Of a DNA stretch of 64,000 nt, positions 53,560-63,317 are shown piece after piece. A model generated the notes under the pieces. The model was given only the letters and a program-made list of their open reading frames with translations, ran no database searches and was not told where the DNA came from. Position numbers and translations under genes: made by a program. Numbering within the stretch: position 1 is the stretch's first letter; each line of letters begins with the position of its first letter. The DNA is from Gammaproteobacteria bacterium (GTDB lineage: Bacteria; Pseudomonadota; Gammaproteobacteria; Steroidobacterales; Steroidobacteraceae), in assembly GCA_025357835.1 (NCBI GenBank), contig JANYLM010000068.1, positions 1 through 64,000 on the forward strand, written 5' to 3'.

Positions 53560-54816
53560 ATGGCCATGCTTATGAGGATATTGATCTATAGCTGCAATTT
53601 CAGTCCAGAATTGATTGGCGTCGGCAAATACTCAGGTGAGATGGCCGAGTGGCTCGTCGATCAAGGTCATTCGGTGCGAGTCATTGCGGCGCCGCCTTAC
53701 TATCCCATGTGGAAAGTCGACCCGGCATATCGGCGCCCACGCTATCGCCGCGAGCAATTGCGGGGCGTCGATGTTTGGCGCGCACCCATTTGGGTACCGC
53801 GCTCGCCCGGAGGCTTCGCTCGGGTGATCCATCTGCTCTCGTTCGCCGTCACGTCATTTCCCCTTATGCTGCAGCAGATTTCGTGGCGTCCCGAGCTGGT
53901 CATTACCGTTGCACCGGCGTTCGTATGTGCACCTGCAGCTTTGCTGATCGCGAAATTGTGCGGGGCGCAGAAATGGTTGCACCTTCAGGATTTCGAAGTA
54001 GACCTGGCATTCCAGATGGGTCTGCTCAAGGGCAAGCTGCTGCGGCGCTTGGTTCTGCGCATAGAAAGGGCCGTGCTGAGGCAATTTGACAATGTATCCT
54101 CGATATCCAACCGAATGGTGGAGCGGCTGCTCAGCAAGGGTACCGACGTGGCTCGAACCCGATATTTTCCAAATTGGGTCGATATCTCCCGCATCAAACC
54201 CTCGTTGAGCGGCGCGCAGTACCGGGCGCAGCTCGGCATCGGCGAGGATTCCCGCGTGGCGCTGTTCTCCGGGTCCATGGGCGGAAAACAAGGACTGATG
54301 GTCATACCGGCGGCGGCGAGACTGCTGATTGATCGGCACGACATTGTCTTCGTCGTCTGCGGCGAAGGGGTGATGAAGCTGGAACTCCAGGCCGCGTCGC
54401 ACGATCTGCCGAATGTGCGCTTTCTGCCGTTGCAGCCCCTCGAGCGCCTCGGGGAGTTGCTGGCCATGGGGGACATCCACCTGCTCCCCCAAAACGCCGG
54501 GGCGGCCGATCTAGTGCTGCCTTCCAAGCTGTCGGGAATGCTGGCCAGCGGTCGCCCCGTGATCGCTGCCTGCCACTCGGGGACGGCGATCGACGCGGTG
54601 GTGACCCATTGCGGCATGGTGGTTCCCCCGCTGGATGCCGTCGCGCTGGCCGCCGCCATTTGCAAGCTTGTCGACGAGCCGCGGAGGAGACTGGAACTGG
54701 GTCGCTGCGCGCGGGCGTACGCCGAATCGAACTTTGAGCGTGACGCGATCCTCCGCGGCGTCTTCGGCCATTTGGACACGGATATGCAGCGGGTGGCGGA
54801 CGATGCGATCGCGTAA
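53560..54816 (+). CDS. WcaI-type family 4 glycosyltransferase
   Basis: 418 aa. Starts at 53560, 53566 or 53572 are all possible (MAMLMRI). The N-terminal Rossmann half begins RILIYSCNFSPELIGVGKYSGEMAEWL, the WcaI family hallmark, and APPYYPMWKVDPAYRRPRY follows. The C-terminal half has LFSGSMGGKQGL and LVLPSKLSGMLASGRPV, where the nucleotide sugar binds. It opens a run of exopolysaccharide genes after a 265-base gap. Confidence 0.9.
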   Translation: MAMLMRILIYSCNFSPELIGVGKYSGEMAEWLVDQGHSVRVIAAPPYYPMWKVDPAYRRPRYRREQLRGVDVWRAPIWVPRSPGGFARVIHLLSFAVTSFPLMLQQISWRPELVITVAPAFVCAPAALLIAKLCGAQKWLHLQDFEVDLAFQMGLLKGKLLRRLVLRIERAVLRQFDNVSSISNRMVERLLSKGTDVARTRYFPNWVDISRIKPSLSGAQYRAQLGIGEDSRVALFSGSMGGKQGLMVIPAAARLLIDRHDIVFVVCGEGVMKLELQAASHDLPNVRFLPLQPLERLGELLAMGDIHLLPQNAGAADLVLPSKLSGMLASGRPVIAACHSGTAIDAVVTHCGMVVPPLDAVALAAAICKLVDEPRRRLELGRCARAYAESNFERDAILRGVFGHLDTDMQRVADDAIA

Positions 54817-54911
54817 ATTTAAGCGTTTTTTATACGTTAGGTGAAATGGAGAGCGTTAATTGATGAAAATGCCTCATGATGAGCTAATACTTCAGGGCCT
54901 CTAAAATCGCT

Positions 54912-55772
54912 ATGCAACAGTCTAAAACAATTGCCATACCCGGCCCGGTGCGCCTAGTTGGAGCATTTCGCCGTCAATTTCTGCTGCTGGGCACGCTGGC
55001 GGCAATCCTGATGGCTGGCTCTGCGATCAGACCGGCATTTGCGGTCGAGGAGTATCTGCTCACTCCCAGCGATGTCATTAAGGTCAGCGTCTTCAAAAAC
55101 CCCGACCTGACGGTGGATGCGCGCGTGTCCGAGGCCGGAACGATCGGCTTCCCACTCGTAGGTTCGGTCCCCGTAGCCGGCCTCACTTTGCCGGGCGCCG
55201 AGAGGAAAATCGCCCAATTGCTTAAGGACGGAGGATTTGTCCTTAATCCTCAGGTGAATATTCTGCTCACAACCGCCGTCGGCAATCAGGTGGCGGTTCT
55301 AGGTCAAGTGAACAGACCAGGGCGCTACCCGATCGAAGGCGCAGGCGGCAATTTGACGGGAATGCTGGCTCAGGCCGGCGGCATCGCGACGACCGGTGCG
55401 GACTTGGTTATTGTCACGGGCATGCGCAACGGCAAAGCGTTCAGGAAGGAAATAGACGTGGTCGGCATGTCCTTGAATGGTACGCCGGCCGATGACATTG
55501 AGCTTCGCGGCGGTGATACGTTATTCGTCAACCGCTCCCCCATGTTCTACATCTATGGCCAAGTCCAAAGACCGGGCCAGTATCGCTTAGAGAAGGGAAT
55601 GACCGTGATGCAGGCGCTGGCGGACGGCGGCGGCATGACCGGGAAGGGAACGAGCCGAGGAATCGTCCTGCATCGCCGCGATCCAAGCGGCAAAGTCAAG
55701 GAATCGAGCACGTCGCTGGACGACGATGTGCGTGATCAGGATGTTATTTATGTAAAGGAGAGCGTGTTTTGA
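54912..55772 (+). CDS. epsE: Polysaccharide export protein, EpsE/Wza family
   Basis: 286 aa with a signal peptide ending near PAFAVE and no lipobox. The Poly_export domain starts EYLLTPSDVIKVSVFKNPDL, followed by SLBB-type repeats (VAVLGQVNRPGRYPIEG and YIYGQVQRPGQYRLEKG). It forms the periplasmic/outer-membrane export ring of methanolan-type polysaccharides with EpsF and EpsG downstream. Confidence 0.92.
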   Translation: MQQSKTIAIPGPVRLVGAFRRQFLLLGTLAAILMAGSAIRPAFAVEEYLLTPSDVIKVSVFKNPDLTVDARVSEAGTIGFPLVGSVPVAGLTLPGAERKIAQLLKDGGFVLNPQVNILLTTAVGNQVAVLGQVNRPGRYPIEGAGGNLTGMLAQAGGIATTGADLVIVTGMRNGKAFRKEIDVVGMSLNGTPADDIELRGGDTLFVNRSPMFYIYGQVQRPGQYRLEKGMTVMQALADGGGMTGKGTSRGIVLHRRDPSGKVKESSTSLDDDVRDQDVIYVKESVF

Positions 55773-55823
55773 CCCTCTTTGGCACGTCGAGCTAGATGCC
55801 GCTACTGAGGGCGCTGTAACCAT

Positions 55824-57236
55824 ATGACTTTAAGGCAATTTCTCTTAGTTCTGTACGCTCGCTGGATGCTAGCTATTGGGGTGTTTACTGGCGTAGTGGT
55901 CATCGGAGTCGTGATTAGCCTCCTCATGCCGAAGCTCTACACCTCGTCGGCTACAGTCGTTGTCGATACGAAGTCAGATCCCCTGACCACGGCTGTGTAC
56001 TCGGCTCAGAGTTCCACGGCCTACATCGCGACGCAGGTCGATATCATTTCCAGCGAGCGTGTGGCCGATAGGGTGGTAAAGACCCTCGAATTGGACAAGT
56101 CACCCGATTTTATTGCGGCTTGGAAGGACAGCACCAATGGCAAGGGCGACATCGTGGTGTGGATCGGCGCCATCATGCAGAAGGTTGTGGCTGTCACTCC
56201 TTCCCGAGATAGCAGCGTGGTCGACATATCCGTCACCTGGACCGACCCGAAGACCGCCGCGGTGCTCGCCAACGCCTTTGCGCAGGCATACATCGACACG
56301 AACATCGAGCTGAAAGTTGATCCCGCCAAGCAATATGCCACGTGGTTCAACGAGCGTTCCCGCGCGTTGCGCGCCGATCTGGAGGCCAAGCAGAAGCGGC
56401 TGTCCGATTTCCAGGCCGAAACCGGCCTTATGGCCACGACCGATGGACGTTTCGACATCGAGAATGCACGGTTGAACGAACTATCGACCCAGCTGCTCAC
56501 CATCCAGGCGCTTCGTCAAGACAGTCAGTCTAGGCAACGCCAAGCGGGCGGCGACAGCAATTCGATGGCCGAAGTGCTGCAGAGTCCATTCATCGCTAGT
56601 CTCAAGGCGGACCTGTCACGGGCCGAAGCCAAGCTGCAGGACATTGCCACCAATCTCGGCAAGAACCATCCGGACTACCGCACCACCGCAGCGGAGGTCG
56701 CCACTCTGCGTGAACGGATCGAGGCCGAAACGGCAAAAATCACCGCCTCGTTCGGCAGCACGACGCAGGTCAATCTAAGGCGCGAAAGCGACATTCGGGC
56801 TGCGCTCGAGGCGCAGAAGAAGCGCATGCTGGACCTAACGCACGAGCGTGACCAAGTCTCGGTTTTGCAGAACGACGTGGTCACCGCACAGCGGAATCTC
56901 GATGCCGTGACTCAGCGCCTCGCTCAAAGCAGCCTAGAGAGCCAGACTCAGCAGACCGACGTCCTGTTGCTGACCACCGCCGTAGAACCCCTGAGGCGTT
57001 CGAGTCCTAAATATATGCTGAACCTTTTAGTGTCGATGTTCCTCGGCGGTGTCCTGGGCGTTTCTGCCGTACTACTGCGTGAATTGACAGATAGGCGAGT
57101 TCGCTACTACCAGGACTTGCCCGAATTGTTGGGTGTGCCACTTTTCGCCAGAATCCCAGGTATAAAGCCTGACGGCCGCGGGCCCAACCGCCCAGGGCGT
57201 CGCATTGAAGAGCGCGTGGAACCCTCTGCGATATGA
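55824..57236 (+). CDS. epsF: Chain-length determinant protein EpsF (Wzz family)
   Basis: 470 aa. An N-terminal helix (near 13-35) and a second helix near 395-415 flank a long periplasmic coiled-coil region rich in Ala, Gln and Glu. The order Wzz domain, coiled coil, tyrosine-kinase adaptor region is that of EpsF. It controls chain length of the exported polymer with the kinase EpsG, whose ATG overlaps its stop. Confidence 0.92.
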   Translation: MTLRQFLLVLYARWMLAIGVFTGVVVIGVVISLLMPKLYTSSATVVVDTKSDPLTTAVYSAQSSTAYIATQVDIISSERVADRVVKTLELDKSPDFIAAWKDSTNGKGDIVVWIGAIMQKVVAVTPSRDSSVVDISVTWTDPKTAAVLANAFAQAYIDTNIELKVDPAKQYATWFNERSRALRADLEAKQKRLSDFQAETGLMATTDGRFDIENARLNELSTQLLTIQALRQDSQSRQRQAGGDSNSMAEVLQSPFIASLKADLSRAEAKLQDIATNLGKNHPDYRTTAAEVATLRERIEAETAKITASFGSTTQVNLRRESDIRAALEAQKKRMLDLTHERDQVSVLQNDVVTAQRNLDAVTQRLAQSSLESQTQQTDVLLLTTAVEPLRRSSPKYMLNLLVSMFLGGVLGVSAVLLRELTDRRVRYYQDLPELLGVPLFARIPGIKPDGRGPNRPGRRIEERVEPSAI

Positions 57237-58114
57237 ATACCATAGTCAATCCAGCCGGTGATGTCGTGCTCACCCGTGACCGGAGCCGGGCGTTCGGCAG
57301 CATTCTTGTTGAGCAAGGGCGATTGACCCCGGCGGACGCTGAAGAGATTCAGCGCTATGCGGGAGCGCATGGCATGCGGTTCGGCGAAGCCGCATTGAAA
57401 TTGAAGCTGCTCACACTGCAAGACATCGATTTCGCGGTGGCCCATCAGTTCAATTATCCGATCCTGCAGCGCGGCGGCCAGGGCGGCGTGGCTGACGACG
57501 TGGTCGCCGCCTACAATCCTCAAAGTGAATCCATCGAGCCGCTGCGCGCGCTGCGCAGCCAGCTGACCCTCCGTTGGTTCAACGATGCAACCCATAAGGT
57601 GGTCGCAATCACGAGCCCAGGTCGGCGTGAGGGACGTAGCTGGCTTGCGGCGAATCTGGCGGCGGTTTTCGCGCAAATTGGCGAACGCACGTTGCTGATC
57701 GACGCAGATATGCGTCACCCCCGTCAGCATGAGTTGTTCAATCTCCCTAACTCGGTGGGATTGTCCGCGCTGCTCACCGGCCGTGCGGGAAAGGAAACGG
57801 CGTGCCGCGTACACCCGCATCTGCGGCTTTTCGTCCTCCCCGCCGGCGCCATACCGCCGAATCCTCAGGAATTGCTCGGGAGGCCGGTTTTCGATCTAGT
57901 GCTGGAGCGCTTTATCGACCAGTTCGACGTGATTCTGATCGATACGCCCGCCGCGACCGAAACCGCCGATGCGCAGATAGTCGCCGAGCGGGCGGGTGCC
58001 GCCCTCATGCTCGCGCGTCTGAATGTGACGCGTCACTCGCAGTTGACAGCAGCCATGGAGAGCTTGACTCAGACGGGCGTCAATGTAATCGGCGGCGTCT
58101 TCAATGAATACTAG
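57233..58114 (+). CDS. epsG: Chain-length tyrosine kinase EpsG with MshEN-like N-terminus
   Basis: 293 aa. The first ~90 residues (FGSILVEQGRLTPADAEEI, FGEAALKLKLLTLQDIDFAV) resemble the MshEN/GspE N-terminal domain, which in some proteins binds cyclic di-GMP. The kinase domain has Walker A as TSPGRREGRS, with Arg in place of the usual Lys (a form also seen in EpsG proteins), and Walker A' as LLIDADMRHP. The C-terminus has one Tyr (FNEY) and lacks a Tyr-rich tail. Confidence 0.88.
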   Translation: MNTIVNPAGDVVLTRDRSRAFGSILVEQGRLTPADAEEIQRYAGAHGMRFGEAALKLKLLTLQDIDFAVAHQFNYPILQRGGQGGVADDVVAAYNPQSESIEPLRALRSQLTLRWFNDATHKVVAITSPGRREGRSWLAANLAAVFAQIGERTLLIDADMRHPRQHELFNLPNSVGLSALLTGRAGKETACRVHPHLRLFVLPAGAIPPNPQELLGRPVFDLVLERFIDQFDVILIDTPAATETADAQIVAERAGAALMLARLNVTRHSQLTAAMESLTQTGVNVIGGVFNEY

Positions 58115-58129
58115 TCAATAACGATCACG

Positions 58130-59185
58130 GTGTTGGCTGCTTCACGAGTTACGCAGGATGCGGATCTTTCGATTCTCTATATCGGACACGGAGATGGGAC
58201 CTCGCTTGATCGTGCAAATGCGCTGCGGCGGCTTGGGCACCGTGTGCAGCATATTGATTTGCGCCATTTATTGCCGCCCACATCGTGGATAGATCGCGTC
58301 ATATGGAAGTTGGGCGGCCAGTTTTTGAGTCCCTGGGTCTTGCGCGCGTTGCCGGCGAAGTTGAAAAGCGACCGCTACGACCTATGCTATGTGGACAGCG
58401 GCGAAATCGTTTCCCCTGGCGTCATCAAGCTGCTCCGACAGCATGCCGGCAAGGTCGTCAATTACAATATCGACGACCCCTTCGGCAGGCGCGATATCGC
58501 ACGTTTTTCCGCCTATCGGCTCAGCGTTCCCTTCTATGATCTGTGCGTCGTCGTCCGTTCTGAGAATGTAGAGGAGGCGGAACGATTGGGGGCGAGAGAT
58601 GTCCTGCGTTTGTTCAGATCGTCGGACGAGGTCGCGCATGCCCCGCGCCTCGTCACCCAGGAAGCCGCCGCGCGCTGGTGTTCCGAGGTCCTGTTTCTCG
58701 GCACCTGGTTTCCCGAGCGGGGTCCGTTTTTGGTCGACCTGATTAATCTTGGCGTGCCGCTCACGATTCGCGGCGCCAATTGGCAGAAAGCGCGGGAGTG
58801 GCCGGTGCTGAAGCGCTATTTCAAGGGCGGTCAATTGCAAGGCGACGATTATGCCCTTGCGCTGCAGTGTGCAAAAGTCAATTTGGGACTGCTTTCCAAG
58901 GGTAATCGTGATCTTCACACGACCCGATCGTTGGAAATTCCCGCCCTTGGTGCCCTACTTTGCGCCGAGCGCACCGCAGAACATCTGGCGATGTATCGGG
59001 AGGGGGAGGAGGCTCTGTTCTGGAGTTCCGCGGAGGAATGCGCGAAAGTCTGCCTCGACGCATTGCGCGACGATGAGCGCCGGCAGCGTATTGCAGCGGC
59101 CGGACATTCACGCAGCATCGTCAATGGCTATCACAACGAGAACGCCATGCGAGTAATAGTTGACCGAGCGTTTGCCAAGCCCTGA
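58130..59185 (+). CDS. CgeB-like glycosyltransferase
   Basis: 351 aa from GTG 58130. It opens with ILYIGHGDGTSLDRANALRR, has VVNYNIDDPFGRRD in the middle and NLGLLSKGNRDLHTTRSLEIP with ALGALLCAERTAEH, the pattern of Glyco_trans_1_2/CgeB proteins. It probably adds a sugar to the repeat unit. It lies 15 nt after epsG. Confidence 0.82.
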   Translation: MLAASRVTQDADLSILYIGHGDGTSLDRANALRRLGHRVQHIDLRHLLPPTSWIDRVIWKLGGQFLSPWVLRALPAKLKSDRYDLCYVDSGEIVSPGVIKLLRQHAGKVVNYNIDDPFGRRDIARFSAYRLSVPFYDLCVVVRSENVEEAERLGARDVLRLFRSSDEVAHAPRLVTQEAAARWCSEVLFLGTWFPERGPFLVDLINLGVPLTIRGANWQKAREWPVLKRYFKGGQLQGDDYALALQCAKVNLGLLSKGNRDLHTTRSLEIPALGALLCAERTAEHLAMYREGEEALFWSSAEECAKVCLDALRDDERRQRIAAAGHSRSIVNGYHNENAMRVIVDRAFAKP

Positions 59186-59204
59186 TCCGCCCGCGCACTT
59201 TGCC

Positions 59205-60767
59205 ATGACCGTTAGAAACTTCATTTTCAATTCTTTGATCGCTCTGACAATCTTGGCGGTCCTGGTGCAATGCGCTATTAGCCTCACCATTGAGAACATC
59301 GCCTCCAGCTGCATCATTCTGACGTCCTCATTGACGCTATTGCTTTATCTTCGGAACACGACGGCGCTTCAATTCCATCCGCTGTCGTCCATTGCCATTT
59401 TCGGATTTTGCTGCACTACCCAGCTCGGCGCGTTGTTCGTCCAGACGGCCGCGCGTACGCCAGTGGCCTTCTCTTTGTACAGCCCGCTGTATACGTTCGG
59501 CACGCTGGCGTTCTATCAGGCAATCGCGCTCTTGATGCATATTGCGTTCCGATTCTTCTCAGTAAAGAAATCCACGAATTTTGGCCTATTTAGAAGTGTG
59601 TTGAATTGGGCTGGAATCTACAGGACTCCCAGTTTCGGGACGCTCTGGTACATGGGGGTCGCGGGCTTGCCCACGATCCTGTTCTGGCGTTACGAGGGCA
59701 CTCTGGGCAAGATCGCCGCGGGTTTTAGTTTCCTCGCGTGGGCGCCGTTCCTCATACCGATTTACGCGCGGGAAATCGGCGAAACCTACTGCAACATCCG
59801 GCTAAACAGATTGTTGCTGGTGCTTTATACGGGGATATTCGCACTGCTCGGTCTCGCTATCAACGCGCGCGGAATCATGTTTTCCGGCATTGCCACGATT
59901 GCCCTTCTCTATCTGCTCCGAGCCATGCGAAGCAACGCACCGGTGACGGGCCGCGGTATGAAGCGCATCGCCGTGCTGGCGCTGGCGCTGTTGGCCATCT
60001 CGGGACCAGTCTCGGATCTCACCACGGCGATGGTCATCGCCAGGCAGGTGCGGGGCAAGGTCTCCGCCGGCACCATGATTCGCACGACGCTTCGTGTCTG
60101 GCGGCAACCGCGCGTGATCGCGGCGTACAGGGCGGACCAGGCGGAGGCTTCCCGATTCAGCGCCTACGACGAGCACTACATTGCCAACCCGATGCTGGCG
60201 AGGCTCGTGGAAACCAAGTATTACGACACAGCATTTCATTTCGCGAGCACATTGACGACCGAGCAGGCCAAGGCCCGACTGCGCGATATTTCGGTAAAAT
60301 TCGCCTGGGCCGGATTGCCGACACCGGTGCTTCATGCGCTCGGCTATAAAATCGACAAGCGCGACCTGGATTTCTCGATGGGCGATTACCTGGCCTATTT
60401 GAGCCGTGGCATTCCCTTGGGCGGACGGAAGACAGGAAATATCTTCGCCCACGGGATTGCCCTGTTCGGTCCGTTATTTCCATTCTTGTACGCTTTGATC
60501 TGCCTAGGCCTCTACGGCTTGATGGACCTGCTCACCATCCGGCCCGCGAAGGGAGCGGCGACGCTGTCCGCACTGGGAATGCTGCAGGTTTGGACGTTCT
60601 TTGTGTCCGGAATTACCTCTGAGTCGGTGAACAAGGTATTGCAACTGTTCGTTCGAAATTTCGCGCAAACGCTGCTGATATACGTCTTGATGTACGCGCC
60701 GGCGCGGCTGCTGATGCGGCCCGAGCGGCCGCCGATCCGGGATTCGGCGGCGTGGCAGCGGGCGTGA
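59205..60767 (+). CDS. Wzy-like polysaccharide polymerase (multi-pass membrane protein)
   Basis: 520 aa from ATG 59205. A TTG at 59160 would overlap the previous gene by 26 bases. Roughly ten to twelve hydrophobic helices surround a large hydrophilic loop (about residues 285-420) with many Arg residues, the design of O-antigen/exopolysaccharide polymerases. No sequence motif is decisive, so the name rests on topology and locus. A flippase is not seen in the window. Confidence 0.68.
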   Translation: MTVRNFIFNSLIALTILAVLVQCAISLTIENIASSCIILTSSLTLLLYLRNTTALQFHPLSSIAIFGFCCTTQLGALFVQTAARTPVAFSLYSPLYTFGTLAFYQAIALLMHIAFRFFSVKKSTNFGLFRSVLNWAGIYRTPSFGTLWYMGVAGLPTILFWRYEGTLGKIAAGFSFLAWAPFLIPIYAREIGETYCNIRLNRLLLVLYTGIFALLGLAINARGIMFSGIATIALLYLLRAMRSNAPVTGRGMKRIAVLALALLAISGPVSDLTTAMVIARQVRGKVSAGTMIRTTLRVWRQPRVIAAYRADQAEASRFSAYDEHYIANPMLARLVETKYYDTAFHFASTLTTEQAKARLRDISVKFAWAGLPTPVLHALGYKIDKRDLDFSMGDYLAYLSRGIPLGGRKTGNIFAHGIALFGPLFPFLYALICLGLYGLMDLLTIRPAKGAATLSALGMLQVWTFFVSGITSESVNKVLQLFVRNFAQTLLIYVLMYAPARLLMRPERPPIRDSAAWQRA

Positions 60768-60823
60768 GCGGGCCTACCGTAAAATGCGAGCGGTCCGCCG
60801 GCCCGGACGCGATTCTGACACCT

Positions 60824-62032
60824 ATGAAACTGGTTCTTCTATGTCATCCGATGTTTTCTCAATCGCAGAGCATGCCGCGTTTTGCCGGCATGCTGAAAGC
60901 AGCGTACCAAACCCGCGGTCATACGGTGGAGGTATGGTCGCCGTCGGCAACCGTGTTCAATTGGGTGCCGAGGGGGCAATTGTCAAAGTGGGCCGGTTAC
61001 ATCGATCAATACCTGTTGTTTCCCAAGGCGATGCGCAAGGCGGTCAAGCGCGCATCGCAGGACACTTTGTTCGTCTTTTGTGACCAGGCGTTGGGTCCTT
61101 GGGTGCCCCTGGTCGGCAACAGGCCGCATGTCGTACACGTTCACGATCTGCTTGCCCTGCGGTCAGCATTGAGCGACATTCCTGAAAATCCAACGTCGGC
61201 CAGCGGCCGTATCTATCAGCGGTACATACGCAACGGATTCAGGAAGGCTCGCCATTTCATTTCGGTCTCGAAGAAGACTCGCGAGGATTTGAACCGCTTC
61301 GGCGGCGTGAAGGCTGAGACGTCGGAAGTCGTCTACAACGGAATGAATTTTCCCTATGCGCCGTTGGCGCGCCGCGAGGCGGCCGACATCCTGGCGAGAG
61401 CGGGGGTCGCCCTGCCGGAGTCCGGAATTATCCTGCATGTCGGTGGTGGGCAGTGGTACAAGAACCTGCCGGGCGTGATCGCGATCTATGCCGAATACGC
61501 CGCGCGGATCAGCGACCCGCTGCCGCTGTGTTGCGTGAGCCCGCAAAGCGTGACCGTGACGAAACTGCTGACGAAGGTTCCCAGCAACGGCAGAGTGGTG
61601 TTTGTGAAGAGTCTCGAGAGCGTCACCCTACAGGCTTTGTATTCCGTGGCGCGAGTCTTCCTCTTCCCGAGCCTGGCGGAAGGGTTTGGCTGGCCTTTGG
61701 TCGAGGCGCAGGCCTGCGGCTGCCCCGTGATTACGACCGATGAATCACCTATGAGCGAGGTGGCGGGGCCGGCGGCACGCTATCTGCCGCGGCTGCAGTC
61801 GTTTGCGGATATCGGGCCGTGGGCGCGGCTGGGCGCGGACGTCCTGCAAGAACTGATCAACGAGAGTCCGGCGGTACAGGCGCAACGCCGGGAAGCTGGC
61901 TTGTCGTGGGCAAAGCGTTTCGATGAGGACACAACTATCGACGGATATCTCGCTATTTACGCGAGGGTGCTGCACGGCTTTCTTGCTGCGAGCGATGCTT
62001 TTCCCGCACGCAAACGCAGCGTGGAAGTATGA
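60824..62032 (+). CDS. Family 4 glycosyltransferase
   Basis: 402 aa from ATG 60824. A longer frame would overlap the polymerase. The N-terminal half includes VVHVHDLLALRSAL and FISVSKKTREDL. The C-terminal half has ILHVGGGQWYKNLPG and FPSLAEGFGWPLVEAQACG, the GT4 donor-binding motif with E-x7-E. Its stop overlaps the next glycosyltransferase by ATGA. Confidence 0.92.
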   Translation: MKLVLLCHPMFSQSQSMPRFAGMLKAAYQTRGHTVEVWSPSATVFNWVPRGQLSKWAGYIDQYLLFPKAMRKAVKRASQDTLFVFCDQALGPWVPLVGNRPHVVHVHDLLALRSALSDIPENPTSASGRIYQRYIRNGFRKARHFISVSKKTREDLNRFGGVKAETSEVVYNGMNFPYAPLARREAADILARAGVALPESGIILHVGGGQWYKNLPGVIAIYAEYAARISDPLPLCCVSPQSVTVTKLLTKVPSNGRVVFVKSLESVTLQALYSVARVFLFPSLAEGFGWPLVEAQACGCPVITTDESPMSEVAGPAARYLPRLQSFADIGPWARLGADVLQELINESPAVQAQRREAGLSWAKRFDEDTTIDGYLAIYARVLHGFLAASDAFPARKRSVEV

Positions 62033-63204
62033 AGCTGCTGCACGTCATCGCGAGCGCCAATCCGAGCACCGGCGGCCCGCTGGAGGGTGTGCGTCAGCGA
62101 GGCGTCCACCTGCAGCAGGACGGGCACATAGTGGAGATAGTGACATTGGACGATCCGAAGGAGAGCTTTCTGAAGGAGTTCCCCCTAACCGTGCATGCAC
62201 TGGGTCCCACGCCGGCCGGATACGGCTACAACAGCCGGCTCGCGCCGTGGTTGACGGTGAACGCGAAACGATTCGATGCCGTGATCATCAATGGCCTTTG
62301 GCAGTACCACAGCTTCGGCGCTTGGCGCGCGCTGCGAAAAACCGCGGTTCCGTATTTCGTCTTCACACACGGCATGCTCGATCCCTGGTTCAGGCGCACG
62401 TACCCGCTCAAGCATCTGAAAAAGTGGCTGTACTGGCCCTGGGCAGAGTATCGCGTGCTGCGCGATGCGCGGGCGGTTCTCTTTACCAGCGAAGAGGAGC
62501 GCTTGCTGGCAAGACAGTCGTTCTGGCTGTATCGCGCCAATGAGCACGTGATCGCTTATGGCACGGCTGCGCCGCCCGAGAATGGCGCGCCGCTGCGAGA
62601 ACGGTTCCTCGAGGCGAATCCGCAGCTGCGGGCACGACGCATCCTGTTGTTTCTCAGCCGCATTCACGTCAAGAAGGGATGCGACCTGCTGATCCGTGCG
62701 TTCGCGGCCGTTGCCCCGACGGACCCCGCGTTGCACCTGATCGTCGCGGGCCCGGATCAAACGGGATGGGGGGAGGAACTGCAGGATCTCGCAAAGCATC
62801 TCGGCGTGAGCGACCGCGTCACCTGGCCCGGCATGTTGCGTGGCGATCTGAAGTGGGGTGCCTTCTACAGCGCGGAAGTTTTTATTCTGCCATCGCATCA
62901 GGAGAATTTCGGCATCGCGGTGGCCGAAGCGCTGGGTTGCGCAGTTCCCGTATTGATCTCCGACAAGGTCAACATCTGGCGCGAGGTCCAATCGCAAGAC
63001 GCCGGCATGGTTGCCCCCGATACGGCCGAAGGAACTCTCAAGCTGCTGCGGGCCTGGCTCGCGCTTACTCCGGAGAAGCGGCTCGCTATGGGACGGAACG
63101 CCCGGGACCTCTTCGAGCGTCGATTTACCGCCGACGCGATGGCCAGTGGCCTGCTGGACGTCGTTATGCGATATCCGTCACAGTCCGGGGCCGGTCATGT
63201 CTGA
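62029..63204 (+). CDS. Family 4 glycosyltransferase
   Basis: 391 aa. It begins LLHVIASANPSTGGPLEGVR, has THGMLDPWFRRTYPLKHLKK in the middle, and ILLFLSRIHVKKGCDLLI with LPSHQENFGIAVAEALGCAV at the donor site. The THGMLDPW phrase is shared with several exopolysaccharide glycosyltransferases. Overlaps the upstream GT4 by 4 nt. Confidence 0.92.
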   Translation: MKLLHVIASANPSTGGPLEGVRQRGVHLQQDGHIVEIVTLDDPKESFLKEFPLTVHALGPTPAGYGYNSRLAPWLTVNAKRFDAVIINGLWQYHSFGAWRALRKTAVPYFVFTHGMLDPWFRRTYPLKHLKKWLYWPWAEYRVLRDARAVLFTSEEERLLARQSFWLYRANEHVIAYGTAAPPENGAPLRERFLEANPQLRARRILLFLSRIHVKKGCDLLIRAFAAVAPTDPALHLIVAGPDQTGWGEELQDLAKHLGVSDRVTWPGMLRGDLKWGAFYSAEVFILPSHQENFGIAVAEALGCAVPVLISDKVNIWREVQSQDAGMVAPDTAEGTLKLLRAWLALTPEKRLAMGRNARDLFERRFTADAMASGLLDVVMRYPSQSGAGHV

Positions 63205-63317
63205 ACTATGCTGTGACGCCGGGCAGAATTGTACGGATGATGCATGATAAGACCTATATGCGTTGCTCTTGCGTGGGCGAATTGCGCGGTGCGAGCAATG
63301 TTGGTAGAGGGACTCTT

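Noticed and set aside
57600-57660. EpsG considered inactive because the Walker A Lys is Arg
   Set aside because: The GRS form is also seen in other EpsG-type kinases, and the Walker A' Asp residues are intact, so inactivity cannot be claimed.
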